A stretch of DNA of 64,000 nucleotides from Bowmanella denitrificans (GTDB lineage: Bacteria; Pseudomonadota; Gammaproteobacteria; Enterobacterales; Alteromonadaceae): positions 1-64,000 of the forward strand of contig NZ_BAAAEI010000012.1 in assembly GCF_039522935.1 (NCBI RefSeq), given 5' to 3'. Made by a program: the position numbers and the translations under genes. The notes under the pieces were generated by a model, which saw only the letters and a program-made list of their open reading frames with translations, did not search any database and was not told the DNA's origin. Shown piece after piece: positions 1 to 6,625 of the stretch (its first letter is position 1; every line of letters starts with the position of its first letter).

Positions 1-83
1 AAACGAGTCAGAACGAAGATACTGGCGTAACTATAAACCTGTGGCCAATATGACTTGACCACTACAGAGCAACTAATCAGTGG

Positions 84-686
84 GTGGAGAATTATACAAA
101 TCGCTTAGGCACATTAAAACTAGCAATAGATGATTTTAGAAATACTCTACTATTTCAATCTCATGAAACTGAAGATGTATTTCATAAGCTAATAGAAAAA
201 CATCCAATTCTATTAGATGTATATGGCAGTTGTGAAAGTAAGCCTAAGCTACATTACCCAGATGGAGAGTTATCGCCTATTGGGAAAACATATGTAGAGC
301 CGGATTTTATAGTTTCCTACGCTGATCAATCTTACAAGTTAGTTGAACTAGAAAGAGCTTCTAAGAATGTTGCCACTAAACAAGGCCAACCAAGAGCAGA
401 AGTTGGTCAAGCAGCATTTCAAACTGCCGAGTGGGTACACTACATTAGAGAGCACTATAACCAAATACGAACAAGGTATCCTGGAATTCATACCAAGTGC
501 AAAACAAGCCTTATAATGAGTCGTTCGACTCAATCTAGTTTTAATAACGTAGCAGATATCAATAGATATAAGGAGATAATAATTCAGCAATACAACGTAG
601 ATGAGTTTTTAACCTATGATGATCTATTTTATAGGGCGTGTACTGCATATACGGTGCTTACGGGGTTATCGCCACATGGCATTTAA
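84..686 (+). CDS. Shedu-like (DUF4263) PD-(D/E)XK domain protein, integron cassette gene
   Basis: Predicted 200-residue protein with a GTG start; it is the first usable start after an in-frame stop at 51-53. The centre (about residues 70-125) carries the pattern EPDF, about 12 residues, then VELERASK, followed by an Ala/Gln-rich helix. This resembles the C-terminal nuclease domain of Shedu (SduA, DUF4263) anti-phage proteins. The second half of the canonical motif is E-x-E rather than E-x-K, so activity is uncertain. The protein is much shorter than full SduA and has no recognisable N-terminal domain. Its stop codon lies inside the first arm of an attC site, which is the hallmark of an integron cassette gene. 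The AT-rich composition differs from the core genes further right. Assignment to DUF4263 is by motif recognition only; a defence role is inferred. Confidence 0.6.
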   Translation: MENYTNRLGTLKLAIDDFRNTLLFQSHETEDVFHKLIEKHPILLDVYGSCESKPKLHYPDGELSPIGKTYVEPDFIVSYADQSYKLVELERASKNVATKQGQPRAEVGQAAFQTAEWVHYIREHYNQIRTRYPGIHTKCKTSLIMSRSTQSSFNNVADINRYKEIIIQQYNVDEFLTYDDLFYRACTAYTVLTGLSPHGI

Positions 687-752
687 CAAGGCGCTGCTAC
701 GGAAAATTTACTCACTAGCGCTCCTAAATTTCCGCAGAGCGCGGCGTTAGGC
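681..752 (+). other. Integron attC recombination site
   Basis: The site begins with ATTTAAC (consensus RYYYAAC) at 681-687 and ends with GTTAGGC (consensus GTTRRRY) at 746-752. The two halves fold back on each other: the TAAC...GGCGCTG...CGGAAAATTTA arm pairs with TAAATTTCCG...AGCGCGGCGTTA, leaving small bulges as expected for a single-strand-recombined attC. The stop of the upstream gene falls inside the first motif, and the downstream gene starts 8 bases after the second. Confidence 0.85.
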
Positions 753-759
753 TTTAAAC

Positions 760-1230
760 ATGACCATACCATTTAGACATTCTGCTGGTTTTGGAAAGCG
801 CATTGAATATTGGGTCGCAGGCTTAATGCTCAAAGAAGGCATTGATGTCTATATGCCTTTAATCGACGATAACGGTATTGATGCTGTAGTTCGCCGAGAA
901 GATGGAACTTTTGTAGAGATTCAGGTTAAAGCTCGATCCAACGATGTAAAAATGGGCGACGCGGCGCTTTTTGCCGCACTAACCCACGAGCACCGTGAAA
1001 ACTACTATTTTGTTTTCTATTCCGAGCGTTTAGAAACATTCTGGATTATGAGTTCTGAAGAGTTTATCCAAGAATCAGTACAAAATAAGTCAGGCAAAAA
1101 TATTGGTAAGCGTTCAATTTGGTTCAATGGTAAGCGTAAAAACAAAGAAACTGGAGAGTACAAAGAGCATTGCCACGAACGTTTTAGAAAATACATTGCA
1201 ATTAATTTTCAGCGGCTGGCAAAAGCCTAG
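760..1230 (+). CDS. PD-(D/E)XK-type nuclease-like protein, integron cassette gene
   Basis: Predicted 156-residue protein starting 8 bases after the attC core site, the normal position for a cassette gene. Residues about 38-60 read NGIDAVVRREDGTFVEIQVKAR, matching the D...E-x-K core of PD-(D/E)XK endonuclease folds (restriction or Holliday-junction-resolvase-like). The GFGKRIEYWVAGLMLKEG N terminus resembles the first helix of such folds. The C terminus is basic. I cannot name the exact family. It may be a defence nuclease or a solitary DNA-repair-type nuclease. Its own attC site is not intact: the sequence after the stop has only an imperfect GCGTAAC and then intron-derived sequence. Confidence 0.6.
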   Translation: MTIPFRHSAGFGKRIEYWVAGLMLKEGIDVYMPLIDDNGIDAVVRREDGTFVEIQVKARSNDVKMGDAALFAALTHEHRENYYFVFYSERLETFWIMSSEEFIQESVQNKSGKNIGKRSIWFNGKRKNKETGEYKEHCHERFRKYIAINFQRLAKA

Positions 1231-1462
1231 TCGCGTAACCGGGGGGTTCTAGCCCCCAGTCCCCACAACACCCTGCATGTGGCTGTGCACACGAGTGCTA
1301 GGATGCAGGAGGTGGGGCGAAGCAGGAGCCAGAGCCGAGGGCGTTTCATCCAGAATAGTGAAGCTTGATCCATCCATCACGCAGTGAGACCAATCCGGTC
1401 TGCTTTAGGTAGGCGTCGGATAGTGCCTGGTTGATACCGGGCGTTTTCGCACTGGAAGCAAG
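1231..1462 (-). mobile_element. Group II intron remnant (3' end with truncated intron-encoded protein)
   Basis: On the minus strand this stretch holds the last codons of a group II intron reverse transcriptase/maturase, followed by about 115 bases of structured RNA-like sequence. That part contains a long hairpin (CCCCAC...CTGCAT against ATGCAG...GTGGGG, about 1260-1317) and a GGGGG/CCCCC hairpin (about 1240-1256). Order and orientation fit the 3' end of a bacterial group II intron inserted against the cassette direction just after the second cassette gene. Group IIC introns that target attC sites are known to insert this way. The 5' part of the intron and most of the reverse transcriptase are gone. 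A domain V could not be drawn with certainty. Confidence 0.55.
1346..1462 (-). pseudogene. C-terminal fragment of group II intron reverse transcriptase/maturase
   Basis: Translating the minus strand from 1462 to the TGA at 1346-1348 gives about 38 residues, including TPGINQALSDAY and TGLVSLRDGWIKLHY. This matches the conserved C terminus of LtrA-like intron-encoded proteins, where the last residues are typically a QGLVS-x-x-x-LW-x-x-HY pattern. An in-frame stop lies immediately upstream (1463-1465), so only the tail survives. No start codon or other domain is present. Confidence 0.7.
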
Positions 1463-1570
1463 TTAAGTCAACAATCTCTACACGTCCCCGGTGGTAATAA
1501 AATAGACGACCACGAACTACACCAAAAGTCACGAACCGGCCCTGGGCCGATATTGAAATGCCTCTCGCTG

Positions 1571-1650
1571 TGACACAGAGGGCGCAGAGAAAAGCTCGCT
1601 GGGGTAGTTGTTGTTTTCAATTACTCTGAGTTCTCAGCGACTCTGCGAGA
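1571..1650. repeat. Imperfect inverted repeat of the CACAGAG/CTCTG family
   Basis: A left arm near 1573-1590 (CACAGAGGGCGCAGAGAA) is partly complementary to a right arm near 1625-1650 containing CTCTGAGTTCTCAGCGACTCTGCG. Similar CACAGAG-rich palindromes occur at 63514-63688 and, in a related form, at 2183-2276. It looks like one copy of a dispersed palindromic element. No coding content. Confidence 0.45.
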
Positions 1651-1709
1651 AGGGCTTTCTCGAAAGGATCACTAAGCGCGTCTCATGTCGTCTAGATCAC
1701 CCGACCATT

Positions 1710-1919
1710 CTAGTTTACCTCTGAAACGCTTTCTTCATTTAAGCGTTCCTTGGCAATAGCGAGCAGCTCAAGATCTTCGAGTTTATCCATCATGATTTCG
1801 TATGTGCTTGCAGGGACACAATAAAAAGCAGGCTCATTGCGGTTGAGTACAGCAACAGGCGCACCAAAGGCGCTAGTTGCCACTTTCATGGGGTTTGCTT
1901 TAAATTCGGTGATGCTTGC
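1710..1919 (-). pseudogene. Truncated orphan antitoxin of the Phd/YefM (StbD-like) family
   Basis: The minus-strand reading ASITEFKANPMKVATSAFG...VLNRNEPAFYCVPASTYE...LEDLELL closely follows the Phd/YefM antitoxin pattern. The first ten or so codons of the open frame (bases 1920-1949) are an unrelated leucine-rich run, so the native N terminus seems replaced. The C terminus stops shortly after EESVSEVN, slightly short of the usual length. No RelE/ParE-type toxin gene follows on the minus strand. Such antitoxins are common cassette passengers in integrons. Translation from an internal ATG (about 1889) is possible, but DNA binding would probably be lost. Confidence 0.6.
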
Positions 1920-2182
1920 GATCAACAGGATCAACAGGGTCAGGTACATTGATATTGGTAATGGGACAACTAAGCCAAAGCTTTGCCCCCAAGCGGCCCA
2001 AGCAGCTTTGCGCCCCGCTAGAAAATTCCCGGTCAGTTCAGGGCACGACTAAAAGGTGGGCAATTTGCTGGAAGCAAGTTGAGTGGAAGACACCTCAGAG
2101 ATAGCATCCCCGGAAACATAACTCTGTTATTACTTGCCAGACGCCAAAACCAACAACCGATCTTTCTAAGTAATTATTTTTC

Positions 2183-2276
2183 CACCACGAAGAACACGAA
2201 GAACACGAAGAACACGAAGAACACGAAGAATGGACAATAGCTACTGTCCTTCGTGCACTTCGTGCTCTTCGTGGTG
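2183..2276. repeat. Palindrome with 9-bp tandem repeats
   Basis: Four perfect tandem copies of ACGAAGAAC (2187-2222) plus a fifth with a changed last base form the left arm. The right arm (about 2248-2276) holds the complementary TTCGTG-type units, ending CTTCGTGGTG. The centre GGACA-ATAGCTAC-TGTCC also pairs, so the whole 94 bases can form one long hairpin. The element resembles dispersed ACCAC(A/G)GAG/ACGAAG palindromes; a sister copy lies at 63514-63688. Confidence 0.8.
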
Positions 2277-2367
2277 AAATGTATTAACTAACTATCATAG
2301 GGAAATAGTCTGGAGGGGCACCAGATTAAACAGCTTTAGCTGGCTCAGGGCAACAGGCAGGACACTC

Positions 2368-2385
2368 GAATGGGACTGGCACGCC
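2368..2385 (+). repeat. 18-bp direct repeat, copy 1
   Basis: GAATGGGACTGGCACGCC, identical to the copy at 3047-3064. The two copies flank the DUF6176 gene and define a unit of about 680 bases. Confidence 0.8.
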
Positions 2386-2597
2386 ACGGACGGCATGTCG
2401 TAAAGGCAAGGAGATCATGCATTCAAGCCTTGCTATGGCGGTATTCACCAAAGATACTTAACACTGTTTGGCTAATTCACGGCCATAGCCATAGTTGTAA
2501 TCAGACATGGACTGTTCTCATCAAAGGTAGCCAGTTAAGCTTGACCTGGGAACGGAGAGTCCAGATCATTCGTTGTATTTTAAGAGAGAATGAACCA

Positions 2598-2927
2598 ATG
2601 GAATACGCTTCAGGGCTAATCAAGCTAAAGGCCGGAACAGAGGATAAAGTCGAGGAATGGCGGAGCACCATAGCGTCTCGGTTAGACGAAGCGGCAGCTA
2701 CTTTACAAGATGAAGAAGTTCAAATTGAATCTTGGTTCAAGGTCGAAATAGATGGGGAGAAGTATCTCCTCTGGTATCTTCGCGCCAAATCAATCAGGCG
2801 AGTTTTTGAAATTTCTATGCAATTAAAGCATCCAATTGACAAATTCCACTATAAGTTGATGGCTGAGATCACATCTGAAGACGGTAATATCCTAGCAGAA
2901 CCGCTGATCGATATACCACGTGAGTAA
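2598..2927 (+). CDS. DUF6176 family protein
   Basis: Predicted 109-residue cytoplasmic protein of unknown function. The ATG at 2598 is chosen because the MEYASGLIKLKAG start fits the family and is preceded by a purine-rich AAGAGAG. The longer open frame from 2370 adds about 76 residues of unrelated, basic sequence. The pattern LIKLKAGTEDKVEEWRS, then E(V)QIESWFK and KYLLWYLRAKSI, resembles the small DUF6176 family (two beta-alpha units, ferredoxin-like in appearance). It sits between two copies of an 18-base direct repeat in the accessory region, so it may have arrived as a mobile unit. Family assignment is from memory of the motif. Confidence 0.55.
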   Translation: MEYASGLIKLKAGTEDKVEEWRSTIASRLDEAAATLQDEEVQIESWFKVEIDGEKYLLWYLRAKSIRRVFEISMQLKHPIDKFHYKLMAEITSEDGNILAEPLIDIPRE

Positions 2928-3046
2928 CCTTAGCAGCAGCTGTACATTTTGCTCTGTGGTATGGTGCTGTTGCTCCCAATCTGTACGTGAAGGTATTTGT
3001 TACAGGCCAAAATGACACATGCTTTTTGGACGCTACTGGGTAACCT

Positions 3047-3064
3047 GAATGGGACTGGCACGCC
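3047..3064 (+). repeat. 18-bp direct repeat, copy 2
   Basis: Second identical copy of GAATGGGACTGGCACGCC, about 120 bases after the stop of the DUF6176 gene. See the copy at 2368-2385. Confidence 0.8.
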
Positions 3065-3168
3065 GTCGAAACAATTAAAGTCAAGCATGGACGAATCTCC
3101 TCAATGATTGCCAGATAGACGAGGCAAAGCCCCTGGGAGAGAATCGGTATTATTTTTCAGGTATTAAT

Positions 3169-3621
3169 GTGGATATTGAATACAGGAAAGCGACTTCAAA
3201 GGACATCGACTACCTTCTTATGCTTCGTAAGGAGTCAATGACCCCTCATATTCAAGCTGAAGGCTTAACCCAAGATGACGAAGAACACTTAAACAGAATT
3301 AAGCTAAGATTTGACTCGGCAAAAATAATCAGCGTAAAGGGCAAAGTTTGCGGGTTGTTGAAACTTGTGGAGGAAGGAGACGAGTGGGATCTTATTCAAA
3401 TTCAAATCGATACGCATTTTCGAGGAAAAGGCATCGGCCAACGCGTAATTAAAGATGTGCTTAAAAGAGCTTTCGCATCAGGTGCTTCAGTAAAACTAAG
3501 TGTACTGCGGTCCAATCCGGCTAAAAAACTTTATGAAAAATTAGGGTTTAAACCTTATATGCAAACTGATACTACCTTTGAAATGCGTGCGGTAGTCTCA
3601 AGCCCTCCGGGTTTTGAATGA
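3169..3621 (+). CDS. GNAT family N-acetyltransferase
   Basis: Predicted 150-residue acetyl-CoA-dependent acetyltransferase with a GTG start. The GNAT fold is visible: an N-terminal IEYRKATSKDIDYLLMLR helix region, a central beta strand DEWDLIQIQIDTHFRGKGIG containing the acetyl-CoA pyrophosphate-binding R/Q-x-x-G-x-G/A motif (RGKGIG, about residues 85-90), and the C-terminal NPAKKLYEKLGF motif. The tail after FEMRAV (SSPPGFE) is unlike the family and may be a neutral extension. The substrate is unknown. It lies at the right edge of the accessory region, and single GNAT genes are frequent integron or genomic-island passengers. Confidence 0.8.
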   Translation: MDIEYRKATSKDIDYLLMLRKESMTPHIQAEGLTQDDEEHLNRIKLRFDSAKIISVKGKVCGLLKLVEEGDEWDLIQIQIDTHFRGKGIGQRVIKDVLKRAFASGASVKLSVLRSNPAKKLYEKLGFKPYMQTDTTFEMRAVVSSPPGFE

Positions 3622-3901
3622 GGCTTTTCAACACTGCCCCGAAAGCGATATTTACTGGGTTGAAACCAAGGTAATCAACCTAATTCTATACGAGCATGCA
3701 CCTTCCATAACACTCTCTAACCCGGTAGGCTCAGACGCTGAGTTGGACGTTGAACCAAACTGTCGGGCTGAATCAAGCCAGGTGGTGAAAAAGTCTGCTC
3801 ACATTATTAGCAACAAAAGCATGCCATCTGGTCGCCCTGAATACGCCTCGCAGTAACAATGTCTGAGGTGGATAAATGTAAACCGTCAGCAGAGCAAGAA
3901 G

Positions 3902-4405
3902 ATGATACCAACATTAGAAACAGATCGACTGAGATTAATCCCGCCAAACCTGGACAGCTTTGATGTTTATCAGCGCTTTTATACCGACCCGGAAGCATCC
4001 GCCCTGTATGGCGGTCCCATAGGTAAAGAGCAGGTTTGGGCCAGGTTAAAGGCAGATATTGGCTCATGGCACCTATTGGGTTTTGGTGTCTGGGTTATTC
4101 AGCAAAAATCCGATCATCGTCAGATTGGCACCTGCGGTTTCTGGCAGGGGGCAGACTGGCCCAGGGAACTCACCTGGTGGGTTATGCCGGACAGCCGGGG
4201 TAAGGGTATTGCCACCGAAGCATCCAAAGCGGCGTTATTGTATGCTTATAACCAGTTCAAATGGGATCAGGTGGAAACCTATATGAATGATGAAAATGTC
4301 GCGGCCCGTCATCTGGTTGAAAAGTTGGGTGGCCGCAAGGTCCGGCGGCAGACCTTTAGTGACGGCCTGAGCAGGGATATCTACGCATTGCCGAAACCCG
4401 CTTAG
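3902..4405 (+). CDS. GNAT family N-acetyltransferase, RimJ/RimL-type
   Basis: Predicted 167-residue acetyltransferase. LETDRLRL at the N terminus is the signature opening of the RimJ/RimL subfamily, which acetylates protein N termini or small amines. The acetyl-CoA loop is SRGKGIATEA (about residues 97-106), and the NVAARHLVEKLGG motif follows near residue 135. The ATG at 3902 is preceded by an AAGAAG-type ribosome site. The neighbouring 4454 gene is on the same strand about 48 bases downstream, so co-transcription is possible. The substrate cannot be inferred. Confidence 0.85.
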   Translation: MIPTLETDRLRLIPPNLDSFDVYQRFYTDPEASALYGGPIGKEQVWARLKADIGSWHLLGFGVWVIQQKSDHRQIGTCGFWQGADWPRELTWWVMPDSRGKGIATEASKAALLYAYNQFKWDQVETYMNDENVAARHLVEKLGGRKVRRQTFSDGLSRDIYALPKPA

Positions 4406-4453
4406 TTGGCTGATCACCCTGATCAGACAACATTCAAAGGACGCAGGTAAAAT

Positions 4454-4831
4454 ATGAACCACAAGGAATTTAATCAGTTCTGCAGCACTTTTTTGGCCAC
4501 CACTCATGTCGTTCAATGGGGTAATTCCGATGTGTGGAAAGTGGGTGGAAAGGTCTTTGCCATCGGCACTCAAAGTAAGGCATCGACACCGGCGTTTACC
4601 TTTAAAACCTCTGATCTGAACTTTGAGTTCTTAAGCCACAAAGACGGCTATATTCCAGCCCCGTACCTGGCCAGCCGGGGGATGAAATGGATACAGCAAA
4701 CGGCAACAGATGGTGAACTGGATGAAGAGTTAAGGTATTACCTGTCCGAGTCTTATCGGATTGTGGCAGGCGGGCTCAGTAAGAAAAAGCAAAAAGAACT
4801 GAGCATTATTGCGGTGACAAGCGCCATCTGA
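4454..4831 (+). CDS. MmcQ/YjbR family DNA-binding-like protein
   Basis: Predicted 125-residue protein of the MmcQ/YjbR family (CyaY-like fold). Features visible are the N-terminal NHKEFNQFC helix, VWKVGGKVFAIG (the beta hairpin typical of the family), the central YIPAPYLASRGMKWI segment and a C-terminal helix with LSESYRIVAGGLSKKKQKEL. The conserved core is complete and the length is normal. YjbR binds DNA in vitro, but no cellular role is settled. It is followed by a large palindrome and then a convergent gene. Confidence 0.8.
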   Translation: MNHKEFNQFCSTFLATTHVVQWGNSDVWKVGGKVFAIGTQSKASTPAFTFKTSDLNFEFLSHKDGYIPAPYLASRGMKWIQQTATDGELDEELRYYLSESYRIVAGGLSKKKQKELSIIAVTSAI

Positions 4832-4876
4832 GTGGCATCAAGGCTTGCTGAACTCTCCACTGCGATGAACAGCGAA

Positions 4877-4915
4877 CAAGCCGGGCCTTTGGCAATTTGC
4901 CAAAGGCCCGGCTTG
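4877..4915. terminator. Perfect 39-bp palindrome between convergent genes, possible terminator
   Basis: A 19-base arm CAAGCCGGGCCTTTGGCAA, a single T, and the exact complementary arm. It lies between the convergent genes ending at 4831 and 4950, where a bidirectional terminator is expected. Neither side has a good T-run, so intrinsic termination would be atypical; a protein-bound palindrome is the alternative. Confidence 0.5.
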
Positions 4916-4949
4916 GAAAATAGTCAAACCTACTCCACGATTTAGGTGG

Positions 4950-6482
4950 TTATTGCGCCAGTGGCGTCAGACTACCCAGCCCCAACATCGCCTTTTGATA
5001 ACACATACTCATATCGCCGTTATCACAAGTATGGCTGATGGGGCCGTCATAAATACCACCAAACAGTAACTGCATCTGCTCAGTAACGACCACGGATTCA
5101 ATAGACACATTACGCGGCTGATGAAGAAACATGGTCCGGGTGATTTCGCCGTTGGCCGTGACTTCCAGTACCATGCCCTGACCATCTGACACCTGACTGT
5201 TACTGTCTACCTGGCGATAGCCATTCTGACCGGCAAACAAAAAACGTTGATTGGGCATGGGTACAAACACAGTAGCGTAATCTTCCTGATTGATGTCCAG
5301 CACATAGTAGTCAAGAATATCGCCAGAGGCCGGATTGGTGCGCATTAACACCAGGTCAAACTCTGTGGTGTAATTGGGCTTATCAAATTTTTTCACATGC
5401 GTGTTGGCACCGATAAACAAGCTGCCCTGCTGATAGGTCAGATCCACCAGCTTTTCATGGCGACCTTCACTGAGCAAGCGGAAATCACGTAAAAATTCCC
5501 CCTGTAAATCATAAGCCGCCAGCGTAATATTCTTATACCCTTGCTTATCCCCCCCGCGTAACGGCAGATTGCGACCGAAATGCCAGTTATAGGCTTTGGC
5601 TTCTGCATCCGTTGACTCAAATGCCAGCAGAATTTCATCATCGGAAAAAGTAAAAGCAGGATTAAAGAATCCCAGCCGGGAATGCAATAAACTGTAATTG
5701 GGCGCAACCTGTTTGACCCAGCGTTGCTCAAGATTAGCGTCAAAGCGGTACAGTGACACTCCATCAATATAGGAAAGCATATACAGTGACTGCGCATGCC
5801 ATTGCAGCTTCACCGTGCTGATATCAAACAACAGTGCGTTGCCCTGCTTGGCGGTGTTATTCAGTGTAAAGCGGTAAACCCCTTCCGGCCCGGCCTCATA
5901 CTCCGGACTTGCATCAAACACATACAGGTACTGTTCGTGTTTGCTGGCATCATGGCTGACCAGCTTTTGCTGCAACACCTCTCCCTGACTATTGTGCAAT
6001 GTCAGTTGCAGATAGTATTGGAGAAACCTTGCACCATCCGCAGTGGCCTGAATTAACTCCGCCACCACAAACTGCCCCTGCTGAGTAAACAACACCTGCT
6101 TCAAAATATTATTGCCGGTGCTGTGGTGGCTAAAAAACACCTCGCCCTGGGCATTTTTGCAATCAACCCGGCTCCCCCATTTGGGTGGAAAACGATAATA
6201 GTTCTCCGGTAATGTTTGCTCTGTCAGATAACACAGATTGCCCTCAGCACTGTGCGTTACGGAGGTGATCCGATTTTGCCCCTCCTGCTCCTCGGCAAAG
6301 TAGCGGATACTTTCTCCCCACAGGGTATTGTCCGGGAATGTCCGAGCAGGGTCCGGGGTCGGTTCGGTCACAGGCGGTGGATTGACAGGCTTGTCGGCCT
6401 CTTTATTGTCACCCGAAGAACCTCCACAGGCGCTAAGCACCAGGGTTAATGTCCCTGCAATCAATAACATCTTCAACTTCAA
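4950..6482 (-). CDS. Hypothetical lipoprotein, probable beta-propeller-like
   Basis: Predicted 510-residue lipoprotein. The N terminus MKLKMLLIAGTLTLVLSACGG is a lipoprotein signal with lipobox LSAC, followed by a Ser/Gly/Pro-rich linker (to about residue 45). The rest is beta-rich with repeated short phrases such as LYRFDANLEQRWV and TLAAYDLQGEFLRDFRLL. These resemble blades of a beta-propeller or a quinoprotein-like repeat protein, but no named domain could be fixed. Two Cys-rich spots near the C terminus (HTCDNGDMSMCYQ) could form a disulfide. It stands alone, facing the YjbR-like gene. Confidence 0.6.
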   Translation of the reverse strand: MKLKMLLIAGTLTLVLSACGGSSGDNKEADKPVNPPPVTEPTPDPARTFPDNTLWGESIRYFAEEQEGQNRITSVTHSAEGNLCYLTEQTLPENYYRFPPKWGSRVDCKNAQGEVFFSHHSTGNNILKQVLFTQQGQFVVAELIQATADGARFLQYYLQLTLHNSQGEVLQQKLVSHDASKHEQYLYVFDASPEYEAGPEGVYRFTLNNTAKQGNALLFDISTVKLQWHAQSLYMLSYIDGVSLYRFDANLEQRWVKQVAPNYSLLHSRLGFFNPAFTFSDDEILLAFESTDAEAKAYNWHFGRNLPLRGGDKQGYKNITLAAYDLQGEFLRDFRLLSEGRHEKLVDLTYQQGSLFIGANTHVKKFDKPNYTTEFDLVLMRTNPASGDILDYYVLDINQEDYATVFVPMPNQRFLFAGQNGYRQVDSNSQVSDGQGMVLEVTANGEITRTMFLHQPRNVSIESVVVTEQMQLLFGGIYDGPISHTCDNGDMSMCYQKAMLGLGSLTPLAQ

Positions 6483-6625
6483 CTACTCCTTTAATTTGAC
6501 TGGGGTTTGGGTAAATCGCCTGCCAATATAAAGGTTGCCAGTAGGGCATAAGGAGTAAGTAAGATAATCAATTTGTAAATTTTGGTACAAGTGGCAAAGG
6601 TGCCCTCCGCCAGTTGGAAGGGAAT

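Larger units (their letters stand above)
1950..2597. other. Accessory region without a convincing gene
   Basis: Short open frames here have no recognisable family and mixed composition. The stretch contains a 17-base motif CTGGAAGCAAGTTGAGT (2068-2084) that recurs with one change at 1452-1468, a palindromic tandem repeat (2183-2276), and the first copy of an 18-base direct repeat (2368-2385). An open frame running into the next gene from 2370 lacks family similarity before the internal ATG at 2598. Confidence 0.5.

Noticed and set aside
2187..2231. Possible CRISPR array at the ACGAAGAAC repeats
   Set aside because: Units are 9 bases with no spacers and the block is part of a palindrome, so it is a tandem repeat and not CRISPR.
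2370..2597. N-terminal extension of the DUF6176 gene
   Set aside because: The upstream 76 codons have a different composition, overlap a direct repeat and match nothing in the family; the ATG at 2598 has a purine-rich ribosome site.
3614..3856. 80-residue plus-strand open frame after the acetyltransferase
   Set aside because: It overlaps the acetyltransferase stop, has no recognisable family, lacks a ribosome site and shows no codon-use pattern. The 3622-3901 stretch holds no supported gene.
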